Assembly (NCBI RefSeq): GCF_000255455.1 | Contig: NZ_JH621250.1 | Location: 1 to 64,000 of the forward strand | Direction: 5' to 3' | Length of the DNA: 64,000 nt | Source: Aquimarina agarilytica ZC1 | Lineage (GTDB): Bacteria; Bacteroidota; Bacteroidia; Flavobacteriales; Flavobacteriaceae | In this document: positions 24,112 through 34,109 of the stretch, piece after piece | Position numbering within the stretch: position 1 is the first letter of the stretch | Layout of the letters: each line of letters starts with the position of its first letter | The notes under the pieces: generated by a model | Database searches by the model: none | Told to the model about the DNA's origin: nothing | Seen by the model: the letters and a program-made list of their open reading frames with translations, nothing else | Translations under genes and position numbers: made by a program

Positions 24112-26006
24112 GCTTGTATTAATTTATATGTATTATCTGACTGAATGCTTATAATGCCTTCTTCCATTAAGCTTTGCAAGATACGAATAAGGTCAACTTC
24201 GGCATATTTCAAATCGGCTAAAATTGTACGAGAATCTTTAGCTTCATGAGCTAATATTTTTTTTATTTCTTGTTTTATAGTTGCATCACTAATAACTGAC
24301 TTATCTTTCTTTTTAATACAAACAGAACATATGCCACAATGAGTGGAGTCTTCATCAAAATATTTTAATAATTGTATGGACTTACATACTTCGTTATTTT
24401 CTACATAATTGATAACTTCTTTTATTTTTCGAAATTTATTTTCTAAATGAACCTTTATATACTTAGAAATACCATTAATGGCTATTTCATCTTCTCGGGG
24501 CTGTAAATACACCAATTGACTATCATAAGCTTCATTATGAAAATAAATAATTTCCTGTGCAGCAAGTTTTTGCAATTTTTCAATTAAAGCATGCTGAGAT
24601 ATTTTAAGTGTTTGCGAAATTTTCTCTAAATCAATTTGTATACGATCTACATATATTCCTGGGTAACTTCGTCCTAACTGACTCAAAATAGGTTCATAGC
24701 CAGGATGCTGATCAATAAAATTATTTAAAACATGAATGGAAACTTGTATTTGTAATAGTGTAGTTTCCTTAAATACTTCTGTAAAACTTAAAATTCCGTT
24801 TTTATCCAAAATTTTAAACGTAGCATATACTTTTGATTTTGATAATTGATAACGCTCACAAAATTTAGAAAACTCAATATAATAGGGGTGATCCTCACCT
24901 TCGCCATAACTAATTTGTAAATAACTTGATAATTTCCGATAAGTGTATTTTATAAAATCAATATCTGGAGTTTGAGAATGGTATTGATTTTTTAATTTTT
25001 GAACAGCATTCCCTGTTTGTAACAATAGTGCATATGCTGGTTTCCCATCACGCCCTGCCCTACCGGCCTCCTGAAAATAACTTTCGATACTTTGCGGAAT
25101 ATGCATATGAACCACTGTACGCACATCGGATTTATCAATTCCCATTCCAAAAGCATTTGTCGCTACCATTACTTGAACCTCATTTTGCATCCAAGCTTTA
25201 AAATTTGATTGTTTTATTTTTGAATGCAATCCTCCGTGATAGGTTACACATTTTATATTATGGTCTGTAAGGTAATCGGCTATTTTTTTTGTCGAATTCC
25301 GTCGCGGAACATATATTATTGTCGCCCCTTTTTGTTTATTCACTATTTGTAATAACAGGTATTTTTTATCCTGTGTTTTATAAATACCATAACTCAAATT
25401 AGTCCTTTTATAGGACGTTTTAACTAATTGATGATCGCTAAAATTCAATTGCGTAACAATATCACCCTGTACCTGTTTAGTGGCTGTAGCAGTAAGTGCT
25501 ACTAAGGGAATATTAGGTAACAATTCACGCAGTTTATTTAACAATAAATAAGAAGGTCTAAAATCATGACCCCACTGTGAAATACAATGGGCTTCATCAA
25601 CAGCTAATAATGAAACATTCATTTTTTGAATACGTTCCTTTACTAATTCCTGTTGTAAGCGCTCTGGTGACACATATAAAAACTTATAATTTCCGTGTAT
25701 ACAATTAGTAAGCAATCTATCTAATTCAGAAAAAGAAGTGCCACTAGGTAGCATCATTGCCTTTATTCCTTTTTCTTTTAATTGTGCTACTTGATCTTCC
25801 ATTAAAGCGACCAATGGAGAAATTACCAAACAAATTCCATTGTTAATCAAAGCGGGTACTTGATAACAAATTGACTTGCCTCCTCCCGTTGGCATAAGAA
25901 CTAATGTATCTTTCTTATCAAGAACGGACTGTATAATTTCACGTTGCCTAGACCTAAAACCATCATAGCCCCAATACGTTTTTAATATAGCTTCGGGGGT
26001 TTTCAT
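24108..26006 (-). CDS. recQ: RecQ family ATP-dependent DNA helicase
   Basis: A 632-residue 3'-5' DNA helicase. Motif 0 GFRSRQREIIQSVL, Walker A MPTGGGKSICYQVP, DEAH in AVDEAHCISQWGHDFRP, motif III ALTATAT, and QEAGRAGRDGKPA are all present. The zinc-binding RecQ-C-terminal region shows CKS...STHCGICSVC. An HRDC domain is not evident; a short winged region ends the protein. The gene overlaps fmt downstream and the AAA_28 gene upstream by four bases each, so all three are one operon. Role in recombination repair. Confidence 0.95.
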   Translation of the reverse strand: MKTPEAILKTYWGYDGFRSRQREIIQSVLDKKDTLVLMPTGGGKSICYQVPALINNGICLVISPLVALMEDQVAQLKEKGIKAMMLPSGTSFSELDRLLTNCIHGNYKFLYVSPERLQQELVKERIQKMNVSLLAVDEAHCISQWGHDFRPSYLLLNKLRELLPNIPLVALTATATKQVQGDIVTQLNFSDHQLVKTSYKRTNLSYGIYKTQDKKYLLLQIVNKQKGATIIYVPRRNSTKKIADYLTDHNIKCVTYHGGLHSKIKQSNFKAWMQNEVQVMVATNAFGMGIDKSDVRTVVHMHIPQSIESYFQEAGRAGRDGKPAYALLLQTGNAVQKLKNQYHSQTPDIDFIKYTYRKLSSYLQISYGEGEDHPYYIEFSKFCERYQLSKSKVYATFKILDKNGILSFTEVFKETTLLQIQVSIHVLNNFIDQHPGYEPILSQLGRSYPGIYVDRIQIDLEKISQTLKISQHALIEKLQKLAAQEIIYFHNEAYDSQLVYLQPREDEIAINGISKYIKVHLENKFRKIKEVINYVENNEVCKSIQLLKYFDEDSTHCGICSVCIKKKDKSVISDATIKQEIKKILAHEAKDSRTILADLKYAEVDLIRILQSLMEEGIISIQSDNTYKLIQA

Positions 26007-26575
26007 TTACAATGGTTTAAAATGAACAAAACACGATCGGTAACAGTCCCAAATGGCACTTCAATAATTGCATACCCATAACTTAAATAGGTGTTTTTTA
26101 TATGCTCAAAAACAGTCTTTGCTTGTTCAAATGTTTCATATCGTTCCTTATCCTGTATATGAATTTCACTCCATGGTGGAAGTAAAAAAACTTCATCATA
26201 AATAGCTGCTTTACATTCCAATAAAAACGATTCTGGAATGGGTTGATTAGCATACTCCATGTAAGCCACTACATCAAGCATACCTCGATCATAAAAACTA
26301 TAAGGTTCAGTTACTTGATCGGCTTCTTTAAATTGCACTAGCCTACTTTGTAAAATAGCGGTATTAAATGCTTCTGGTTGTGTTAAAAAAGGTTGGGCTA
26401 TTCCCTTTTTCTGTGCTTCGCGAATTAAATCCCTAGAAACCTCGTGAAAACAATGCTTACCAAGTCTTTCTAATTCATTAATTAAAGTAGTTTTTCCTGA
26501 ACTTGGTCCTCCAGACAATACAATTCTTTTAGTTTTCACGTGTTTTTTAGCTAATTTCAGTATAATTTTTATCAA
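26003..26575 (-). CDS. AAA_28 ATP-binding protein (NadR-like kinase fold)
   Basis: A protein of about 178-190 residues with Walker A GGPSSGKTTLINEL and a P-loop kinase body including FYDRGMLDVVAYMEY and PPWSEIHIQDKERYETFEQA. It belongs to the AAA_28 group related to the nicotinamide riboside kinase part of NadR; the substrate is unknown. No ATG lies ahead of the Walker A. TTG at 26575 or GTG at 26539 must be used; GTG gives MKTKRIVLSGG, a neat start, and may be right. It overlaps recQ by four bases. Confidence 0.8.
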   Translation of the reverse strand: MIKIILKLAKKHVKTKRIVLSGGPSSGKTTLINELERLGKHCFHEVSRDLIREAQKKGIAQPFLTQPEAFNTAILQSRLVQFKEADQVTEPYSFYDRGMLDVVAYMEYANQPIPESFLLECKAAIYDEVFLLPPWSEIHIQDKERYETFEQAKTVFEHIKNTYLSYGYAIIEVPFGTVTDRVLFILNHCK

Positions 26576-26682
26576 ATAAAAACCTTCTCTTCTTTTGATC
26601 CTAAAAGATAAGCTACTATCAAATAAAATACTACTATAATTTGATTACTAAAAAAATTTAAATCACTCCATTTATTGATTTG

Positions 26683-28494
26683 TTACTCACTTAATGTGGT
26701 TTGTAATATTAATGAACTTATTTTCCCTACATCATCTGGAAAAACAATACTGACATTTGTTTCTTTTTCAAGTAAAGCTGTTTCAAAAGGAATTTCGATC
26801 ACACCAAAAAAATCATCTCTTGCAACTTGATCATAGCCTTTCCAATTATTAGGCACTTCAACCTCAGTACCATTTATACTAATTTTTGGTTTTTTAGACC
26901 TATCATGCTTACGCCCTATTCCCATTTTTAACACCGCACTGCCTTCCCCAACAGGGACATTTGTAAATGCAAAATCATTGGGAATATTAGCCTCAATATC
27001 TTTTAAATACGTGTTTGAATAAGTGTTCACTACTTTCTTTATAGATGTAAAAGATATATTGGATGCTAATTCATAAGCTAAAATCACTGTCTCATGAGGT
27101 ATCAATGTTATTTCTTTAGGTGCTTCTTCTAGTTTTTCTTTAGTAAAAACAGGAGCATCGTTATCATAAATTTTCAAAGCTTTCTTGGTCACTTTTTTTA
27201 CTTTTGTTCCAAGTGGCTCTAGTTGTAATGCTATCTTTTGATTTTTATCATCTATATTACTCAAAGCAACATATAAGGTCTTATTATTTAAAAATGCTTG
27301 AGTCTGAATATCTGGATTAGAGGATTCTATATCCACTCGCTTTCCTTTAACTTCTTTCCATAGATCATAAAAATGAATTCGAGCTGTAAACTTCCAATCA
27401 CTTAATAATGGCTTATTAGGATTACTTGTTTTTTCAATAGTTAAGGGCCGCCATAAAACTGCTTGATACGGTTCATAATTATTTTTTTCATTTATATGCC
27501 ATGTAGCTTTTCCAGTTATAAAAGGAATCGAAATAAGCATACGATCTTCGCGATCAAGCAAACTAAACAATATATGATTTATTGAACGTACGGTTTGTAT
27601 ACTTTTGGCATCACTATACTCGGGAGCATACCCCTCCTCAATAGCTCCATACTCCGTAATGGCATGGGGTTTTATTTTTTTCCATTTTATAAAACTATAG
27701 GCTTCAATCAAATCCAATATAGCCTCTGCATTACTACCAGATCTAATGTTATCTTGCCCCGCTACATTTATCCCATCATATAAATGTGTAGCAAAAGCAT
27801 CCATATGCTCCCCTGCTGTGTCCATAAACATTTTCATGTTCTCATTCCAATGATCAAAATTATTCAACTCCATGGAAGGCCATGCCGATGAATAACCCAC
27901 TACTTTTATATTCGATAAAGCAGGAGTTTTATGAAAAGCCTTTCCACATTCGGCAAACAACTGAGCCATTTGTTTTTTTATCTGCACTTGTTTTAAAGGA
28001 TCCCATCCTCCTGTATAAAAATCCTTAGCATGCACAAAAGGTTCATTCATCGGTTCAAAAAAGGCCGGACGCTCATTTACATGATACATATAGTATTCAA
28101 CGGCCCACTTTGCCGCTTTTTTTGTATCCATACCATTAACAAAAGCATCTCTAGGATGTGCAGTTGCTATATTTTGAATAACTTTAAATGCAGATTTTAT
28201 TTTTCCTTTTTTACTAAATGGATACTTGCCAACCTGTTTTGTTTTATTTTTTGCTTCGGCAAAAGGCCCCCAAAACATCCGTCCTTTATTTACATTATAT
28301 TTACTCATCAATTGATTCATATCCGAATCATCTGACGAGTTGTGTATATTAAAATAAACATCTCTATTTAAGGTAGACACATCTCCTAAAAATTTTTGAC
28401 ATCTAGGATTGATACGCACTTCTGTTAGTTGCGCTTTCGCAGAAGTAATAATGCTAATCACTGTAAGAATACGTAACAAATAAGTGGGTATCAT
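26683..28494 (-). CDS. GH86-like beta-agarase/porphyranase
   Basis: A 603-residue secreted glycoside hydrolase. A signal peptide spans 1-21 (YLLRILTVISIITSAKA). The catalytic (beta/alpha)8 clan GH-A domain has Glu151 in FFEPMNEPFVH as acid/base and Glu281 in AITEYGAIEEGY as nucleophile. The C-terminal beta-domains (about 380-603) match the two small domains of GH86 enzymes. I assign GH86 from sequence memory; agarose and porphyran are the known substrates. The protein has no T9SS sorting signal, so it may stay periplasmic or be a lipid-free secreted enzyme. It is 7 kb from the anhydrogalactose genes. A MITE copy lies between it and glyA. Confidence 0.8.
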   Translation of the reverse strand: MIPTYLLRILTVISIITSAKAQLTEVRINPRCQKFLGDVSTLNRDVYFNIHNSSDDSDMNQLMSKYNVNKGRMFWGPFAEAKNKTKQVGKYPFSKKGKIKSAFKVIQNIATAHPRDAFVNGMDTKKAAKWAVEYYMYHVNERPAFFEPMNEPFVHAKDFYTGGWDPLKQVQIKKQMAQLFAECGKAFHKTPALSNIKVVGYSSAWPSMELNNFDHWNENMKMFMDTAGEHMDAFATHLYDGINVAGQDNIRSGSNAEAILDLIEAYSFIKWKKIKPHAITEYGAIEEGYAPEYSDAKSIQTVRSINHILFSLLDREDRMLISIPFITGKATWHINEKNNYEPYQAVLWRPLTIEKTSNPNKPLLSDWKFTARIHFYDLWKEVKGKRVDIESSNPDIQTQAFLNNKTLYVALSNIDDKNQKIALQLEPLGTKVKKVTKKALKIYDNDAPVFTKEKLEEAPKEITLIPHETVILAYELASNISFTSIKKVVNTYSNTYLKDIEANIPNDFAFTNVPVGEGSAVLKMGIGRKHDRSKKPKISINGTEVEVPNNWKGYDQVARDDFFGVIEIPFETALLEKETNVSIVFPDDVGKISSLILQTTLSE

Positions 28495-28586
28495 AATGAA
28501 ATGTTTTACTTTTTTTAAAGATACTACTATAATAAGTTAATCTTAGCTGTATTGTTTTTAATAGGCATACATATGGTTAAGTCTTA

Positions 28587-28778
28587 TACGATTTACTAAC
28601 AAAATTTCGCATATATGCTGTTTCTTTTTCACTATTCTGGCGTTAAAAAAGCAATCGTAACTAAGGCTATGCTTTTTCCTGCGAGCATCAACTGGCTCAT
28701 CACTATAGTGCTGCCCTGCCTTAGACTAACAAAAAATAATTCAGCATATTTATACGAAATTATTATCAGCAAATCGTA
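28587..28778. mobile_element. MITE-like element, copy 2 (192 bp)
   Basis: Inverted relative to copy 1 at 17212-17371 and nearly identical outside one internal segment. The left end reads TACGATTTACTAACAAAA and the right end inward TACGATTTGCTGATAATAA. TTA flanks both sides (28584-28586 and 28779-28781). Copy 2 has about 32 more central bases, including GCATCAACTGGCTC and CACTATAGTG. The rest of the 369-base gap between GH86 and glyA holds only the glyA terminator. Confidence 0.85.
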
Positions 28779-28807
28779 TTAATTATAAAACACTTTGGGG
28801 TATAACA

Positions 28808-28838
28808 AAAAAAGGAAGCATAAACAGCTTCCTTTTTT
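28808..28838 (-). terminator. glyA terminator
   Basis: AAAAAAGGAAGC (28808-28819) and GCTTCCTTTTTT (28827-28838) pair around a 7-base loop just after the minus-strand glyA stop. Confidence 0.8.
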
Positions 28839-28863
28839 ATTATCAAACTTGGTAATACCAAAT

Positions 28864-30138
28864 TTATGCTACAAACAATGGACGTCCAGACATCATTGCA
28901 TTTACTTTTTCTTTTACTTGTTTTAAAACAGCTTCATTCTCTGTATTTTCAATAACCTCATCAATTAAATCAATTACAGTTTTAAAATCAGCTTCTTTTA
29001 AACCACGAGTAGTTGCTGCTGCAACACCAATTCGAATACCCGATGTAATAAATGGTGATTTATCATCAAAGGGAACCATATTTTTATTTACAGTAATATC
29101 TGCTACTCCTAAAGCTTCTTCAGCAACTTTTCCTGAAACATTTTTACTACGTAAATCAACTAACATCATATGGTTATCCGTACCATTTGAAATTACTTTA
29201 TAACCTTTAGCTACCAATGCATCTGCCGCTACTTTAGCATTTTTTTGTAATTGAATACAATATTCTTTAAACTTAGGATCTAAAGCTTCGCCAAAAGCAA
29301 TTGCTTTTGCTGCAATAACATGCTCTAATGGGCCTCCTTGATTTCCTGGAAAAACGGCACTATTAAGCATAGAAGACATTTTTCTCAACTTTCCATTTTT
29401 TAATGTAATCCCTTGTGGGTTATCAAAATCCTCACCCATTAAAATAAGACCTCCACGTGGTCCTCTTAATGTTTTATGAGTAGTCGTAGTTACAATATGA
29501 CAGTGTGCAATAGGGCTTTGTAATAATCCCGCCGCTATTAAACCTGCAGGGTGCGCCATATCTGCCAATAAAATAGCATTTACACTATCGGCTATTTGGC
29601 GGAAACGCTTATAATCAATTTCACGAGAGTAAGCAGATGCTCCAGCTATTATTAATTTTGGTTGTTCTTTTTCTGCTATTTCCTGGATTTTATCATAATT
29701 TAATTCTCCAGTAGCTTCTTCAACACCATAAAAACTTGGGGAATATAATTTACCCGAAAAGTTAACAGATGAACCATGTGTTAAATGTCCTCCGTGAGAT
29801 AAATCAAAACCTAAAATTTTATCACCTGGCTTAATGGTTGCTGCAAAAACAGCTGTATTTGCTTGTGATCCTGAGTGAGGTTGCACATTAGCATAAGCCG
29901 CTCCAAAAAGCTCTTTTGCTCTATCAATAGCTATTTGCTCCACTATATCAACAACTTCACAACCTCCATAATATCTTTTACCAGGATATCCTTCAGCATA
30001 TTTATTTGTTAATACTGAACCTTGTGCTTCCATCACCTGGTCACTTACAAAGTTTTCAGAAGCAATTAGTTCCAAACCTTTTAATTGGCGTTGATTTTCT
30101 TGCTCAATTAGGTCAAAAATTCGTTGATCGCGTTGCAT
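28864..30138 (-). CDS. glyA: Serine hydroxymethyltransferase
   Basis: A 424-residue PLP enzyme converting serine and tetrahydrofolate to glycine and methylene-THF. Motifs are [37 protein letters not shown], and the PLP lysine in [14 protein letters not shown]. The start is ATG 30138 ([18 protein letters not shown]); a TTG 48 bases upstream in the same frame would add residues foreign to the family. A terminator follows. Flanked by the MITE copy and an empty 395-base region. Confidence 0.96.
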   Translation of the reverse strand: MQRDQRIFDLIEQENQRQLKGLELIASENFVSDQVMEAQGSVLTNKYAEGYPGKRYYGGCEVVDIVEQIAIDRAKELFGAAYANVQPHSGSQANTAVFAATIKPGDKILGFDLSHGGHLTHGSSVNFSGKLYSPSFYGVEEATGELNYDKIQEIAEKEQPKLIIAGASAYSREIDYKRFRQIADSVNAILLADMAHPAGLIAAGLLQSPIAHCHIVTTTTHKTLRGPRGGLILMGEDFDNPQGITLKNGKLRKMSSMLNSAVFPGNQGGPLEHVIAAKAIAFGEALDPKFKEYCIQLQKNAKVAADALVAKGYKVISNGTDNHMMLVDLRSKNVSGKVAEEALGVADITVNKNMVPFDDKSPFITSGIRIGVAAATTRGLKEADFKTVIDLIDEVIENTENEAVLKQVKEKVNAMMSGRPLFVA

Positions 30139-30533
30139 TGAATGTTCTTTAAAATTGAAAGTGCAAAAATAAACATTCATTTTCAATACATCACCCTCAA
30201 CAAATTAAAAAATAACTTTTTAATTGCTCAATCTTTAATTCGACCAGTTTTTATCCAAATAGCTATTCTAAAAATTGATAACCTATTTATTTAATTTACT
30301 CATTTAATAGCCTAAAACAGCTAAGATTAATAGCTGAACTTTATACTTTTTTATTTACTAAAACATTAGAGTTGTATTGGTTAAAAAAATAAGCATACTC
30401 AAAAATGAAAAAAAATTCTTACAAACAACTAAAAATCAACACATAACATTTTTATCAATAAAAAGCTTTTTCTAGCAATCTTTAAACAATAATATTCGTC
30501 TTATATTTATCACCTAATTTAAAATAATTTGAT
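30139..30533. other. Divergent AT-rich intergenic region
   Basis: No gene seen in these 395 bases between glyA (minus) and the SPOR-like gene (plus). They must contain two promoters, but I see no convincing boxes, long repeats or hairpins; it is nearly all A and T. Confidence 0.5.
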
Positions 30534-31133
30534 ATGACCCAAATAGATCAAATTGAGTTAAATAACTTAAAACACAAAGCTGAAAATGCTTTACAAGAAA
30601 ATGTAGGTTTAAAAAAGCAGCGAACTATCCTTGCAATAGTTTCAGCAATACTTCTTTTATTATTTTTAAGCTGTATTATTTATTTCTCTACAACGTCCAT
30701 TACTCAAAATAATTTAGAAGAAAAAGGCTTAACGCTCATATCATCTGAAGAATACAAAACCCTGATTGATTTCAAACATGGTATTGCTGAACAAAAGCAA
30801 TTGGAAGCAGAAGAAAAAGAAGAACTAGCAAATCTGGAAACTGAAGATGAACCTGAAATTACAGAAACTGCACAACCTAGTATTGATGATCAAATTATTT
30901 ACGCCATACAAATAGGTGCGTTGGATGAAAAAAGTATTTCATTATACACTGACTCTTTTCCTCAATTTAGAGAATTTTATACCGATGAATTTTATAAATA
31001 TACCTTAGGAGCTTTTGAGAGTTTAGAAGAAGCCCAAATTTTTAGAAAAGAGGTACTTCAAATGGGATTTGAAGATGCATTTATTGGTTCATACAAAAAC
31101 GGTAAGCGTATTCGTATTGAAGAAGCTTACTAA
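30534..31133 (+). CDS. Membrane-anchored SPOR-like protein
   Basis: A 199-residue protein: an N-terminal helix with heptad pattern (ELNNLKHKAENALQENVGLKK), one transmembrane helix (31-52, TILAIVSAILLLLFLSCIIYF), an acidic coiled segment (85-120, KQLEAEEKEELANLETEDEPE), and a C-terminal fold from about 125 (IIYAIQIGALDEKSISLYT ... YKYTLGAFESLEEAQIFRKEVLQMGFEDAFIGSYKNGKRI). The latter has the alternating pattern of SPOR domains, which bind denuded peptidoglycan. So it is a possible cell envelope or division protein. Assignment of SPOR is by pattern only. Confidence 0.65.
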   Translation: MTQIDQIELNNLKHKAENALQENVGLKKQRTILAIVSAILLLLFLSCIIYFSTTSITQNNLEEKGLTLISSEEYKTLIDFKHGIAEQKQLEAEEKEELANLETEDEPEITETAQPSIDDQIIYAIQIGALDEKSISLYTDSFPQFREFYTDEFYKYTLGAFESLEEAQIFRKEVLQMGFEDAFIGSYKNGKRIRIEEAY

Positions 31134-31338
31134 ATTAAATTCATCATTTATTTCTTGCCACTGCTTTTAGTTTTCACATAGCTAATCATTATGAATATCG
31201 TAATAAAAAGCGTTTATTTTGTGATATTCTCATTACCCTAAAGAAAAATAGTTAAAAAAAACTTAAAATAGAAAAACAAGGTAGGGTAAAAGTATAACTC
31301 ACTCGTAATAAGGTTTTAACACTTTAAAACACTTTAAC

Positions 31339-33885
31339 ATGAGTACACTAAAAACATGTCTTGGAGTTGCTTTGGTGAGCACTTTTTTTGTGAGTTATCA
31401 AGTAAGCGCGCAACAAGAAAAGCCTAATGATCTGCTAGATTATTTACACACCAATCAACTATCAAATTTTAAAATTACAAAAACCGCATCTGGAATTAAA
31501 GGCACCAGAATGATGGAACAAAATATTTTTTGTAATAAAAACTTAACTGGCTTAAACGCCGAAGAATTAAAAAGAATAACTAATAAATCAAATGCATTAA
31601 AATCTACAAATACAAGTTTACCTGCCTTTAGTGAAACAGAATTAGATTTATCAAACACAAATGATGAAGCACCTGAAAAAATTAATTTAAATGTAGGAAG
31701 TTCCAACAACCAAATTAATAGATTTACCATTAATGGTATTTATGGAAAAAAATTAGACCTAAGCGAAGCTATTTCAATAGGAGATTTTGCTGAAGCACTT
31801 GACGAGGATAATGATGAGATAGATAATGCCACTCCATTACCCGAATTTCCAAGCAGTTTTTCAACAATTAGTGCTACTGGCTTTTTAGGTGATGGTAGGC
31901 ATAGTACCCAAGGAACTGGCTATGGTGATTTTGATGTTTATGGCATTGACCTGAAAGCAGGTGAATCAATTAATGTTATAATTGAAGCAACCGGTGGACG
32001 TATTGACCCAGGAATTGCAACAACTGATAATTTGGGTGCACCAACTGGACAGATAGCACTAGAAAAAAATAATCCAAATTCTATAGCTATAACAGCTAGA
32101 TTCACCGGTACCCATTATATTGCTGTATTTGATATTGATAATGTATTACGAGAAGTGGAAGTAGATGGTCGCTTGGGACAGGAATTTGTTTTTAGTATAG
32201 TAGATGTAGATCCAGACTTTAGATTTCCTACACCAGATAAAGCAGGTCCTTATAAATTAACTGTAACCAAAGTAGCTAAACCAGATATAGATTCCTTTGA
32301 ATTACCTCTAAAAAAAGGAGATGTACTCGCTTGTTCTTTTACTAACACTGTGCTTATGGGTTTAAAATCAAAAAAAGATAACAAATTTGTATTTTTACCT
32401 CAATCACCTACACCTATTAGAAATTTCCTTCCGCAAGACACTTCTTTTCCTCTGGGGGGTACTGCCGATTTACAGTTTGTTATTCCCGAAACAGGTGATT
32501 ATATTTTACAATCATTTGGTCTTGCAGATATTTATGAAGGTGAAGTTTTAGTCACTCGATCAGGTTTGGAATCTGTCCATAGAGGTAAAAAGCAAATTAT
32601 TTATTTAGACTTTACTGGGTTTACAGGTTTACCTACAGATTTTCAAAATATTGATCCTGATCTAGTTTTAACACCTGAAGCAAAAAAAATATTAGAAACA
32701 GAAATTACATTTCAAGCCTTTGAAAACTATCTTGAAAATTGGGGTATAGTAAACACAAAACAAAATAGAACTGATTTGGCCAACCAAATCAAAAATGTAG
32801 TCTCCGAAAATTTTCAAGATATTATTGAATCACAAATTAATCCTAATGCCAATACCCTTATAGTTAGTGATTATGGTTCTCCCTTTCTTGGTACCGCTAT
32901 CCCTAAGTTTTTGAACAAATTAAACCTTCCTTTTAGTCGAATTATAATTGGCGGAAGTACCGAAGAAGTCGGTTTTAATACTATAGGCCTAGCTCAAACT
33001 CTTGATGTTGGTAATTTTAAATTAGATGATGATGCTTTTGTGCTATTAGATGATTTGAGTAGTCAAAAAGCTAGTGATACTGATACAGGAGATGATATTA
33101 ATATACTTGATAACGACGATATTGATATTCAATTCAATCAAAATGATTTACCCGATTCTAAAGAAGTTAGCTTAAATTTTATACCAATTGTTGAAAATAA
33201 TATTGAAACATTCAAACAACTAATAGCCGTTGGTGTTGGTAATATTGCCGCTCACGAAATTGGACATCTTTTAGGAAATTTACATACCAATAACTCAAAT
33301 GATAAACTTTCTATAATGGATGCTGGTGGAAATGGAGTAACTACAACTGTAGGTATATCTAAAAAAGGAGGCAAATTTGGTGATGAAAACACCGTGGACG
33401 TTGATTTTGTAACAGATGATTATGCACGTAACGAAGTTCCATTAGGAATAAATAACACCGTTATTAATACTGCTTTTGCACTAAGCCGAACTTTTAAAAA
33501 GCGCTATGGATATAAATCATTAGATAATTCAATTACAGAAGATATTACATCTGCCGAATTTGAATTAAAAAAACTAGAAGATCAAGTATTAGCTCAACTT
33601 AAAAATGATTTTAGTCCTTCTAAAATTAGTATTGATAATAATTTCATTTCTGCCAATAGTTCTGCAAAATTAGATCTAACATCTACTGTAAATGGTACAG
33701 CTACCGTTGATATTTATGATATTAATGGAAAAAAAATAAGTCAACTATTAAATAGCACCATTAATGAAAATGAAACCATAAACTTATCGATTGTACCGAC
33801 TGAATTAAAAGCAACAACAGGTGTTTATATTTGTAAAGTTACGTTACCGAACAAAACAAAAACTATTAAACTTGTTATTGAGTAA
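31339..33885 (+). CDS. Secreted metzincin metalloprotease with PPC and T9SS sorting domains
   Basis: An 848-residue protein. Signal peptide 1-24 (GVALVSTFFVSYQVSA). Residues about 165-290 form a PPC-type beta domain (DFDVYGIDLKAGESINVII, GTHYIAVFDID, GPYKLTV). The zinc site is HEIGHLLGNLH with His639, Glu640, His643 and His649, the metzincin HExxHxxGxxH form. The last 75 residues form a type A T9SS sorting domain (VDIYDINGKKISQLL, TGVYICKVTLPNKTKTIKLVIE). So it is exported by the type IX pathway to the surface or medium and likely cleaves protein substrates. Single-gene unit with a strong terminator. Confidence 0.88.
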   Translation: MSTLKTCLGVALVSTFFVSYQVSAQQEKPNDLLDYLHTNQLSNFKITKTASGIKGTRMMEQNIFCNKNLTGLNAEELKRITNKSNALKSTNTSLPAFSETELDLSNTNDEAPEKINLNVGSSNNQINRFTINGIYGKKLDLSEAISIGDFAEALDEDNDEIDNATPLPEFPSSFSTISATGFLGDGRHSTQGTGYGDFDVYGIDLKAGESINVIIEATGGRIDPGIATTDNLGAPTGQIALEKNNPNSIAITARFTGTHYIAVFDIDNVLREVEVDGRLGQEFVFSIVDVDPDFRFPTPDKAGPYKLTVTKVAKPDIDSFELPLKKGDVLACSFTNTVLMGLKSKKDNKFVFLPQSPTPIRNFLPQDTSFPLGGTADLQFVIPETGDYILQSFGLADIYEGEVLVTRSGLESVHRGKKQIIYLDFTGFTGLPTDFQNIDPDLVLTPEAKKILETEITFQAFENYLENWGIVNTKQNRTDLANQIKNVVSENFQDIIESQINPNANTLIVSDYGSPFLGTAIPKFLNKLNLPFSRIIIGGSTEEVGFNTIGLAQTLDVGNFKLDDDAFVLLDDLSSQKASDTDTGDDINILDNDDIDIQFNQNDLPDSKEVSLNFIPIVENNIETFKQLIAVGVGNIAAHEIGHLLGNLHTNNSNDKLSIMDAGGNGVTTTVGISKKGGKFGDENTVDVDFVTDDYARNEVPLGINNTVINTAFALSRTFKKRYGYKSLDNSITEDITSAEFELKKLEDQVLAQLKNDFSPSKISIDNNFISANSSAKLDLTSTVNGTATVDIYDINGKKISQLLNSTINENETINLSIVPTELKATTGVYICKVTLPNKTKTIKLVIE

Positions 33886-33997
33886 TCTTAACTATTGTTT
33901 TATTTTTAAACACATAAATTGAAAAATGAAATGATATATATATGAACTATTTTTTCATATAGCATTAGACTAAGTTTTTAAAATAATTGTACATTAA

Positions 33998-34037
33998 AAA
34001 ACCCTAAGATTTGATTGATTTCAAATCTTAGGGTTTT
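33998..34037. terminator. Bidirectional terminator, metzincin / galM
   Basis: Perfect 17-base arms (33998-34014 with 34021-34037) around a 6-base loop, with A and T runs at the ends. It lies between two convergent genes and can stop both. Confidence 0.85.
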
Positions 34038-34109
34038 ATTTGTATTTAAAACTTTGAATTAAATTATCTCATCCCAAGTAAGTATTGTCCCCTTCAGAAC
34101 AATCAACAT

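Noticed and set aside
30139-30186. N-terminal extension of glyA from a TTG
   Set aside because: The added 16 residues are unlike SHMT; ATG 30138 gives the conserved start.
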